From: Margaritispora aquatica
Lineage: Eukaryota > Ascomycota > Leotiomycetes > Helotiales > Discinellaceae
Assembly: GCA_007644065.1 (NCBI GenBank)
Contig: VJWN01000020.1
Location: 611,874 to 675,873 of the forward strand
Reading direction: 5' to 3'
DNA length: 64,000 nucleotides
Shown here: piece after piece, positions 33,442 to 44,130 of the stretch
How positions within the stretch are numbered: the first letter of the stretch is position 1
How the letters are laid out: every line of letters starts with the position of its first letter
The notes under the pieces: model-generated
The model's database searches: none
Seen by the model: only the letters and a program-made list of their open reading frames with translations
What the model was told of the DNA's origin: nothing
Translations under genes and position numbers: made by a program

Positions 33442-35800
33442 TCTCTCTTAAACCTCAACAGCGGAGCTTCCATTCTCGTTAATCGTTTATTTGGCGCTCT
33501 GTTATTTGTTTTATTTCATTTGCAATTGTCTGGGTCGTCAAGAGATCTTGGTCAGCGAGTGAGACGACGTCGTGCTACTTTCTTAGCTATAGTACCCCTT
33601 CTCTTTACTTTTTTTCCCTTTTGTATATAGGGTTTCTTTCCTTGCGTTTTGCATTCTACCACATTTTTATCTTATGCGTTAGTGAGCGACTCATGGGAGG
33701 CAGGAATTGTTTACATGGGAATGGGGAACGAAAATACGACTTCATGGTCCACACGTGTATGCATGAAGATCTTTAGACACGATATCAGCACTCAGGTGCA
33801 CAGGCATTACAGAACATTACGTACACTAAATCATGTACAATTCTACACAAAACAGGCAGGGTCACGCTGGTAACAGCACAGCTGGGTTATGTGGGATGGT
33901 TATGGGAGGATAGATCTAGGCGTTGGGTACTCTTTTATGTTTGGATGAAGTCACAGTCACTACGGATATGTTTAGGGAGTACGTTTGTATCATATCTAAT
34001 TAATGCTATTGCTGCTGATGCTAATGCTGTTTGAGACAGCACATTATGCATTCAATAAAATATGAATATTTGTATATTTGTATATATCTCTAAACCTCTA
34101 CTTGCTCTACTTGCTCTACTTGCTCTACTTGCTCTACTTGCTCTCCCTCTCATCTCCCAGCTTGATCTAGGTACTCGTCATGTTCCACGCAAAACTACAC
34201 ACGATGGAATCCTCGGCGTCTCCTGAACTCAAATCAGTTCCTCTATGTACATATATACACCCTTCGATGCTCCTTCTCATGGCACACATTGTATGGGCAG
34301 CTGTGATAATGAGTGATTGATCAATCGATCGATCACTGGAGAGGAGAGAGGAGAGAGGAGAGAGGAGAGAGGAGAGAGGAGAGAGGGGGAGATACCTAAA
34401 TCTCACCTAGATACACACGCATACATACACATGTACATCGCATATAAATAACATGGCCATCCCTCCCATCTCTCGCTAGAGAGTAAGGTAGTGTTGGAAG
34501 GCTTTCCATCCATCCATCCATCAATCCTTATCCTTGGCAATGAGCTGTGCTGATGCTAGCTTTGATGCGGAGGGCGATGGAGTGTGTGGTTACTGGATGG
34601 AGGTAGTTACTGTTACTGTTACTGTTACTGTACGTATGGAGGTGGTTAGTGCTTCATTACTTTATTAGTTTACTGGTTTACTACTTTACTACTTTGGCTT
34701 TCTATCTATATATCTATAAATCTGTAGATACATACATACATAGATACATATCCTTCAACAACCAACCAACTTCTAACTACCCACACTCATCCTCTCACAA
34801 ATCCGAAACTCTCACCAATCTGAACTTCTAGCCAAGACTAAGACTAAAACCTATCCATCCGTCCATCAGTCACTACCTACCTTCCCACTAGATCTCAAAT
34901 CTCAAATCTCATCCAGCATACATACATGCATAGTATGATATAATACAGTTCACTGTCTACGTCTCACACTTCACATTTCACATCTCACGCTCACATCCAA
35001 GTATTTCCCAGCGATTTGCAGACTCCGTACTCCGTACTCCGTCGATGGTGATGGTGATGTGGTGCGGTTTGATTCCCACCTACTTTTGGTTCGACCAGGG
35101 GATGAGGGGAAGGGGAAGGAGAAAGGGGAATGACGGAGGAAGAGGTGGGTTGGATTTGGATTTCTTGAACATAACATCATGTCGACACAATAAATGTCTT
35201 TGCCTCACCCTCCCTTTTCGCCTATTCATAAAAGCGATCTCATTTACGCAAGCACATTGCATACCATATGCATATTCTACCTATCTACTCACAAATGTGT
35301 TTGTGTGTGTGTGTCGCGCTACAAGCCGACTGCTTCCTCGGTATGCATCTGTCAATATCCTACGCCAACACGAGCAGCAACAACATCCCCTTCGCATCCT
35401 CACAAACACCTACCTTGTTCACATAGAATAGACCATAGAATGTAAAATTTGGAACTTCAAACGCATCTCAATATTATGATTCCATTGCTTCGATATAAGA
35501 TAACCTACCTCCATATCACACTATGCAAGTAGGTATCGCATCTTTCGGCGAACCTCCTTCACCTCGCTACGCTTCGCTTCTTTAAAATTCATTCACCCAA
35601 CCCCCCATGTTCCCTTTCACACCATTTTGTGTAATTTGTTATGTCAGAACCGTAACGCCGTGCAGCATCAAAAAATACACACCACCAGTGCCCGACACTT
35701 GTGAAGCGTCGGGCTCTCGCATCTTACAATCCCCGCGCTTTCACATCCGCGTTGAAATCTCAAAAGCGATCAAGTCTCTGATCACCGAAGATCAGATATC
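33442..35800. other. Intergenic between convergent genes, simple repeats
   Basis: About 2.4 kb lie between the 3' ends of the 30942 gene and SPT16. It holds clean microsatellites: CTTGCTCTA (34100-34147), GAGAG/GGAGAGA (34335-34390), TGTTAC (34607-34632) and CATACATA/TACATA-type tracts (34728-34750). No coding frame is supported. Confidence 0.55.
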
Positions 35801-38800
35801 TCAATGCTTCCGTTTCTTCTTTGGCGCTTCTTCCTCATCGTCGAGATTACTCTCTCTGTCCTTCCGCTTAGCCTTCAATTCGAGCTCATCCCAGTCTTCG
35901 CCTTCACTCGCATCATCATCACTGCCTTCTTCAGAAGCATCTGCAGATGCATTGCTGTCAAACTCGCTGTCTTCGTCACTGCTCTCGTCCGAAGCCGCCA
36001 GCTCGCTATCACTCATTTCAAATTCAGACTCGGCACTCTCAGGCTCGTCGTCATCATCGTCGGTGTCGGTGGCTAGGAAAGACCATCCTCCATCCTTGAA
36101 AAATTGATGTGGATCAGCTGTGACTGTTTTCATAATTGTTGGCCAGTTCAAGTTGAGTGGACCCTCAGAAAATGTGATGTTGACGGAATCCAGCCATTCC
36201 TTAACGTTCTCCAGAGACTCAACTGGTATAGTGTTGATGTGGTATGGAGCTCTGTGGAAGTCCTTGAAGACAAATACCATATCAAAGTTCTTCAGGCCGA
36301 ATTGAACACGTTCAAGATGGGCGATTTCGATATCTTCCAGGGTGATGACCATGAAAGGTGGTTCTGTGAGCTGAACCAAGCAATCTGTAGATGGCTGGCA
36401 GTAGACGCTGGAGCGGAAAGGAACACCGTTGAATCCCAACTCCCGGAATGGGACGTCAACATCGACATTTTCGTTCTTTCCCGCCTCGGATATCTTTTCT
36501 GCAAAATTCTTAAACAGTCGGTCCAGCTCCGCTCGTCGACGTCGCTCCTCCTGCTCAGCCTCGAACTCTTCTTCGTCGCCATATCTGTATTTGCGCTTCC
36601 TATTTCCAGTCTCGTCGAATTGAATATCTGTGGCTTCTCTGTAGAATTGAACATCCTTTGTCTTCTTCTTGCCAATCAAGATTGGATCCTTTAGATGAAC
36701 ATGAATGATAACAATCAACTCATGTTGACAGGGCTGAAAGAACAGGTGCTTAACGTTGCTGAAGAGGATGTCTACTCTATGTTGCGTATTCAACGGAGAT
36801 TGGTAGCGGAGACCGTTCTGGTGAATTTCGACCTTTCCAGGTACACGCTTCCCATCCATGGCAGGGCGAATGAAGACATTGTCCATGACTGCTGGTCGTC
36901 GATCTGGTAATTGTTAGTAAGATAAAGAACAATGAGAGTCATCTAACTCACTTCGGATTTCAACCAACTTGTCTTGCTCAACAACATCTTCCATTTCTTT
37001 CTTCTCTTGCTCTCGCTTTACAGCGTCCTTCTTCATGTTGCCGATCTGGTTGGCAATATCTTGAAGTCGCTCTCCATCGTGGGATCTAAATGTTAAGCTT
37101 CGCACGAAATGAGCCGTCGCATCTTCGAATGGCTGGTCATCTCTGCGCCCAACACCTTGACCAGGTGACAAGAAATTGATTCTTAGATAAGAATAATCAC
37201 CTTCATCACTCTTGCTCGCATTCTTGATAGTCTGGATATGGAAGGGCACTGGACGACCCATGATTGGAAGGACAACAGTAGAGTTCTTCACATCCATAAC
37301 AATCGCCAAATCCCGAACTCTTGGTGGAAACTGATTGTCGCGCTTGTACGATTCGAATCGCTTGAACTTCTTGACTGCAGTTGCATTTTGATCACCAGTA
37401 GCTTCTGCAAATCGGACGAGCCCCTCTTGCTGCTTCTTATTTGCAAGTTCCTTTTGATGTTCGCGGCGCCTAGCGTCGTTTCCTTCAACATTTTGAGTAT
37501 TTCTTTCGGCACGCAGTTTTGTCTTCGTAATATTTTTCGTAGCTACAGCTCCGACTGTCGAGTCCTTCTTTGCCTTCTTTGGTGCTGGTTGCGGCTCTTC
37601 GTCGTCCTTGAAAAAAAAGGAGGTGGCATCCAATTCCGAGGGAGCATCACCTGTGAAAGCGACTGGGTCTGAACCTGTCACTCGAATTGTGTCTGAGAGG
37701 ACCATAGAATACGTTTTGCTCTTCTTGTCCTGTGGATTTGGATTCTCAATGTCGCTAAATCCAGTGGTAATGGCAAGAGTCATTCCATCCTTGAGACTCC
37801 GAGTACTTTTTGCATTCAAAAGCAAGGTAGTATCTCTCGTCTCAATTCCAATACCACAACCGACCGTTTTGAGGAAGTTCTTCTCCAACTCAGGCTTTTT
37901 TGAAATGACTAACTGAAGGGCTTTTGCGTAAATATCCTTTACTGTTGCGCCATCTCGAACCTCTTTCATAACAAGGCTGTGAACCTGGAGAAGTAGTTTG
38001 TAGTTACTCTCTTGGGACTTATTCGGATCCACTAAGTATGTCCTGGCAATCAAGGAGCAGTATGACTTGTAACGGAGACCCATGGATGCAATAATCACGC
38101 CAGCGTGTAAAAGCTCGTCGTCAACTTGGGCACTCATCTTGAGGTCGAATTTGCCACCACTTTGGATGATAGGTCCGTGAATCCAGTCTAGCTGTCCGGG
38201 ATCAAAATCCGAAGGCATTCTCTGTTTGCTCGGAAGCTCAACGGTTTTCCAAAACTTTGGATCATCAATCTTGTTCTCGACCTTGTTTGCCAATCCGCTG
38301 TGCTTTACTTTCTTCTCCTCGTCGAGGACATTCGACATTTCTTCGACAAAGTAAGGGTTCATGAGGGCAATGCAAGCTTTGGAGGCGCTTCGCATAGCAC
38401 GCTTGAAGTACATCAGCACTGTGATACTGTCTTTAGTCAAAAGCCACTTACCAACTCGTTCTCGTCCTTCACGGCCAAGGCAGCTGCTGAAAGAGCAGCT
38501 GCAATATCCACCTCCTCAACATCACCAGATATCTCTGCAAAAACTTTCTTCCACTCCTCGATGAACGGCCCGCTTGAAGTATCCCTTGTGAGCACGCCAA
38601 CCTTCTTCTGCCAACCAAATCTAGTCAGTTACTTTCTTGCCTCGGGTGTTTTCATAACTCACGCCTGCTGCCTTGATGGCTTCATTGATCTGAACGAAGA
38701 GCTTTTTATTGGCATCCGCGTCCTTACCACGGACCAACACATGGAGTGGTACTTTGCCTCCTTTCAGAGGCTCCAAGTGCTTAGCTACCCAGAGTCAGTC

Positions 38801-39156
38801 CACAGGCACAGCTAATTGATGGTACCACATCATATCATACCTTTTTTGGAGGTTGTGACAATATACAGGCCATCCAGAGTAAAGAGGAAAAGAGTTGCAG
38901 GAAACTCGTAACCAAGTAACCAGAACTATTGCGGATGTTAGCTTAGTTCTCAGCTCATTCCACTAGGAAAGCTGCGCACATGAATCGCATTATTCTTCGT
39001 AAATTGAGTCGACTCTTCAGTTTTGCCCATCAGCACCAAAATCGAAGATGCCCCATTGAAGAGCGCGTCACCACTGCGTTTGTCGGTCTTCCATGACGAT
39101 ATAAAATGCGACAAGCGCTCCTGAAAGAGGTTTTTGTCGATTTTGATTTCTGCCAT
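35801..39156 (-). CDS. SPT16: FACT complex subunit Spt16
   Basis: Spt16 is the large subunit of FACT, the histone chaperone that loosens and rebuilds nucleosomes during transcription and replication in the nucleus. There are six exons: 39156-38980, 38925-38841, 38784-38663, 38607-38452, 38401-36952 and 36903-35801. All introns are GT-AG with compatible phases, giving 1030 aa, the usual length. The start [11 protein letters not shown] is typical; a longer in-frame upstream extension to 39261 is not. Domains: N-terminal peptidase-like (pita-bread) domain to about residue 450 ([45 protein letters not shown]); dimerisation region with KKLKC-free linker; middle domain with [16 protein letters not shown]; Rtt106-like PH region ([21 protein letters not shown]); and an acidic Asp/Glu/Ser tail (about 950-1015) ending in a basic KKKRKH. 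It should pair with Pob3, which is not in this window. Confidence 0.98.
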
Positions 39157-39980
39157 GATTCGCAGATTGCTGATGATGGCGAAGATGTGGTTGAGAGGGA
39201 GGGAATGGAGGAGAGGAGACGCGCTGGGTGTAAATTTCGCGCCTGATTGATTGAAGTTCACTCTTGGTTGCTGAGAGTCAACGTAGGTAGAGAACGGCTG
39301 ACGTGCGTACCTACCGTGCAGCTAGCATGATGGGGAAAACTCTTGGCAGTAGGTGTTTCAGACTGGTAAAACTAAAGTCGTGACACAAGATAGGTAAGCA
39401 GGATGTTGAGTTTGCAACAGATCAGAGATAAAAGCTCGGTGATGTTTGTTATATAATAGCCTCTGAGCCCGATTGAATGTTTTACCAAATATCGGCATAA
39501 TTGTTGTCAGCGTTTCAGACTTATATTTTGGAATTCCGATTCAGAGGTTTATAAAACACGCTAATTTTGACATCGACCTCACCTTTCAAACTGCACAATT
39601 TGAGGCTATCAAAGACTGGAATCAAATTAAAATGCAATCATGGCTAACGACTGCAGTTTCATTTGACTCTTCCACACTGTTAATGATGGTCGTGAGCCAC
39701 CTCAGACTTCCATGTATTATCTTGGAGTATATACAGAAAAGGTAAGCGATTTTTTCGCTTCTGCCAAATTGCCCCATGAATCTTGCACAACGAAGAAGTA
39801 AATTTATAGCATGCTGACAAGGAGGCGTAACCTGGAATGATTTTTATGACTTGGAATAACGATTAATTTAATGCATGGACAAGTCGATGCCTAATAATAC
39901 TACAGTGTCTTCTTAGCTCGATGAGCCGGCGTTTTCCATCCCATCACTACAAGCAAAGCCATACTTCATGACCTCAGTGG
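39157..39980. other. Intergenic, no gene recognised
   Basis: This stretch lies upstream of SPT16 and downstream of the decayed gene. It presumably holds the SPT16 promoter. One short plus-strand open frame (39473-39745) has no domain. Confidence 0.45.
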
Positions 39981-42706
39981 CTAATAGTTTGTCGGCACAT
40001 AATCGTACCCTTGCCCAGAGCAAAGACTGTCAATCCACCTATTGTGGTTTAAGTCTAAAACTTTGCTAATATCATCACCATTTTTATCCTGTGAAAAGTC
40101 AGTGTTCAAATGAGCAGGCATATGTAAACGCAAATAGATGCTTGACATACTTTAGCGCTTAACTTGGCCACACATGCACAAAAGGAAGGCTTGAGATTGT
40201 TGTTTTGTCCGTACTGGATCTAGCCCGCAAAAATGTTGATATCCATAGTTGACGAAGACACTGGGCAAATTGGAATGGTGAAGGCACCAGGCAGATTGAA
40301 GTTATTCTTGGGAATAGTGGCGACAGGTATCACTTCAACACTTTTAAGTGCATCGCTCTGTTGATATGTGAGACCACCTGCGAAGAATCCCTGGCATTGT
40401 CAACACAGAAATTGCAAGGCTTTTGTGTAAAGCAATGACTAACCTTTATGCTACTTTGGAAGACGTCGTTCATTGAGAAACCATAACCAGTGGTATTCCA
40501 AATCTTATCAGTGAATACAAAAAGCGTATTCGAGAGATTCCATACATCAAAGCCAGGCGTATAGATATGTACTGGATAATCACCTGGTTGGCGACCATTA
40601 GAGACCACTCTGCGAAGTCTTAGAGTGGTTCATTTATATTCGTTCTGATAGGACTCACGATTGCAAATAATAGCCACTGTTTGAGCCTAAATCATAGTAC
40701 TTCAGTCCATTTTGACCATCATTAGCTGTTTTGAGCGAGTTGACTAGGGTAAATCGTCCGAATATCATTCTCGTACTGATGACTGAAACTCACACTGGTC
40801 TCGTGACATTGGGTAAGACATCATATAAGTCCTTCGCTGTTTCCACGCATAATTGGCAATGCCACTGACAACATGATTGAAGAATATACCATTTAGTGTA
40901 GGAGCATCAATCCTGAACTTTGACGCATCACCACCTTGAGCATTAGGGATAGGAATGTTGCGGAAGTCAATCCAAACTCCTTTGTCAAAGAGAGTCGAGT
41001 ATTTGGATCCACCGTATGATTTACCATACGATATAAAATTGCCATTCACGTCATCCAAGCTTTGGAGACCTTTTTTTGGTCCAGGCAACTTGGGTCTCAA
41101 TGCTAGCAAGGTTCTTCATCGAACTGTAGTGTGTGGTCATCGCTGTAGAAATACCACTGAAGACTGCAGCCATTACTCCGGATGCTGGTCCAGCTGCAGC
41201 ACCAGCAGGACCAGCAATGATGCCAATTGCAGCTGATAAGCCACTCAAGGTTTTCTGTAGCTTAACATCTGTTGGTACAGTTAAGTAAAAGGTCTGCTGC
41301 AGCGCAGCTTGAAGCCCCCCAAACTGTGAATAGCTTACAGTCAAAGCCTGATACAATGCTCCGAGGTATTGGTTGAAATTTGACATTGATATGAGCACAG
41401 CATATGCCCACCCAGCGCCTCCATGGTTCAGGTCTTGGCAGTTCACGCGCTTACAAACTGAAGGCACACCGCAGCCAAAACTCTGGCCAACTCCAAAGTC
41501 ATTTGCGAAGTAGAATGCGAATGCGGTGACCCCCGAATGCTGATTCTCATAGCTCTGCAGCTATGAGTTTACATTCAATGGTGACCAGACTGTGTCATTA
41601 ATAGCTCCTCCTTGACCTGCAATGTCAAGACAGCTTGATGTCGAAGTAAGGTAAGCGTTGGACCAACCAGTCGATCATACAAATATCCCACCTTTCTAGC
41701 CTTGTGAGTGGCTCTCAGCCGTGACAAGAGTTCTCACTTGAGGATTTAGGTTATAGATCGTGTCCGCATAGTCGGTTGTCATGGACTGAAGTCCGGTAGC
41801 TGTATAAAGAACCGAGGTAATTGAATCCTAATTGAGCACTTAAATTCTTTGGTCGCCTGGAACAGCTGGAAATTGATCATAGTTGAGACCTTTCTTCATT
41901 GTGACAGTAAATCCACGTTGCTGGCCATTAGAGAAGGCTCGCACCTTGTAAGCATCGCGAGGAGAAATGATTGCATAGTTGATGTTATCAGTGGCTGTAT
42001 CGTAGCTATCAGGCTTTTTGTAGTATTGTACAAGATCATTATTGCGTGCGTTTTTGCTAGGCGAATATCAGCACAAGTGATCGAGACACTGCAAGTTAAC
42101 AGCACTTACCAAACGGTACTTTTAGCGATAGGATTATACCACATGGCTCCTGCCATTGCACCTAGTTGCATGTCGCCGATTTTGCCTCCGTTTTTGAACA
42201 CTGTGATAAAAAACGTGATCAAACTTTGAAGTCCAGTGTGACTAGCATCATCTAGGTAGGCGTATAAGTTAGGATAATGATCAGTATTCTGTTCTTTCCA
42301 CAACCGGAAAATGTAGTGGCCCTCTGAACAATCATTCTTGGAATGTGTCAATGACGGTGCTTTGCGAATTGTTCAAGAAAGTGAAAAATATACCCAAGTC
42401 TGAAAACCTGAATGAAATCTGGGCTCGGGTCTATGTTCAGAATGCTCTCCATCCGTTTCGGGAGATTCAAATCACCTGCACGGTAGACCTTTGTGCCACA
42501 AGAATTCTTGTACTGAACCAAACTCAGTCCTGCATAGCATTAGCAACTATCTCTGGGGAAATTGGGCCAGCTAACCCATCATGTAACCTTTGCACGGTTT
42601 CTAGGCTTCAGCGAGGACAGGTATCGGATTTGAGTTGATCGTCGATTCACAATGTATGCCATCGTACATAGCCTATTGCTATTGCCACTACGATAACCTT
42701 GATCAT
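39981..42706 (-). pseudogene. Decayed multi-exon gene for a secreted-type hypothetical protein
   Basis: The minus strand holds a chain of coding exons joined by consensus introns, but it is broken. A possible start at 42706 gives a signal-peptide-like MIKVIVVAIAIG. Later pieces, in order, include VQYKNSCGTKVYRAGDLNL, HYPNLYAYLDDASHTGL, MQLGAMAGAMWYNP, INYAIISPRDAYKVRAFSNG, SITSVLYTATGLQSMTTDYAD, GVTAFAFYFANDFGVGQSF, VNCQDLNHGGAGWAYAV, GVWIDFRNIPIPNAQ, GFFAGGLTYQQSDAL and LCSGQGYDYVPTNY before a stop at 39981. Breaks: a run of seven T (seven A in sense) at 41071-41077 shifts the frame, and an in-frame TAG stands at 40220-40222 after NIFAG, with good coding on both sides. Frames near 42560 and 41830 are also hard to join. 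The family resembles long fungal secreted proteins of unknown function (possibly the DUF7872 group). A sequencing error could explain one break but hardly all. Confidence 0.65.
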
Positions 42707-44130
42707 CGACTTCAAGGAGATCAGAAGACTAATCCTTATGTTTGCAGACGCTGTAACAAACCAACGTGGCCAGAAGTTCCAATATGATAGGCTCTTTCGT
42801 ATGAAAAGGAGCATATAGTCTCGCTTGTATTATCTGATACTGTGCAGTATAGCTTGCTGGATGATAAATTGCACATCATGTAGCCAGATATGCCAAAGCG
42901 GGAGAATGGGCATTAGTCGATTGACTCTGCAATTATTGGTGCACCCCTTAATAAATATTAGGAGACATGCAATGCTTAGAGCCTCGGCGCCGACGTACCA
43001 GCACTAATTCAGCGTGCCCAAACTCAAAGGCAAGTCCGGCGAAAGCCAAGACTAAGGTACTTTTATAAAGAATATCCCTGAATTTTATAACGAGACCGAG
43101 CAGAGCGCTTTGCTAACCCGACTTGAAAAGCTGACAGACTTCTCCCTAGCACTCTTGCTTGCTATTGTCTGAATGGATACCTAGATCTTTCTAGGTCTAA
43201 AAAAGAAGCGAAATTTTCGACACTAAAGATTTTCAGCTTGGTATTTACACCAGAACAAACTCAGGGGTTATAAAAAGAGGATCTCCATGTTCTCGTGGGA
43301 AGCAAAAGGGTCCCAAGACAATTATGTGTCGCCAATGGGCACATTCGAATGGAGCCAAGCATCTTCATTCTCATTGCAGAACTATTTTCTCCTAAAATTC
43401 TTGCCTTGCTAGAATTGCATTGTACCAACAACGAAAAGAATGTTGTTATAAAAACAAGTTTCAGCATTTTAGTGTTGCTGACGAAAACGCTGTTAAAATT
43501 CGGGCCACAGAAATGTTGCGTGCCTACCCAGATACCCGATTAATAGGTACCTAGAAACAGAGGCTATGGCTATAGTATGTGCCCTTAAAAAGCCGTAGAT
43601 TTGTAAGCTCAGGGAAAACATCTTGCACAGCAGTCTGCGTAAAACAGTCATATTTTGATATATGCCGCTGAATCCTTTCCAGATATGCCGATGTGGGAAA
43701 GGTGTATTCCCTAATCTACTTACCTGATTCTGGCTTGCGCCTAAGATTAATGTCTCTATATGAGACTCACCACCATAGATGCGATTTTGGCTCGTCTTCC
43801 ACTGGATTTTGAAATGTATTATGATGAAGTTGAACATTGATATCCTGTTTCATGGGCTCCACACTCAGTCACATGACATATGCACTAGATTCACGCCTGC
43901 TCGAACGTGACGCGCATTTTCGTGTAAGTCTCGCGACAAGACAAGATCATCGACGTCATCCCTAAGCTCTCCCAACATTCCTTCGACAAGTATATGCATC
44001 ATGAACAGCTGGGGGAAAGGGCGTACGGAGTTGTTCGAACAGCTTAGCGAAATATATGATCGAATTGGACGCAATGTAGCAAATGGTATAGATACAATGC
44101 ATTCAAACAGTGGAACCCCGCTGACACTGA
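42707..44130. other. Intergenic, no gene recognised
   Basis: About 1.4 kb lie between the decayed gene and SAE2, rather AT-rich. Short frames (such as 43493-43837 on the minus strand) lack a domain. The SAE2 promoter must lie at the right end. Confidence 0.45.

Noticed and set aside
35607..36107. 166-codon plus-strand Ser-rich open frame
   Set aside because: It is the antisense shadow of the acidic Asp/Glu/Ser tail of SPT16.
39473..39745. 90-codon plus-strand open frame upstream of SPT16
   Set aside because: No domain or splice continuation, and it lies in the region expected to contain the SPT16 promoter.
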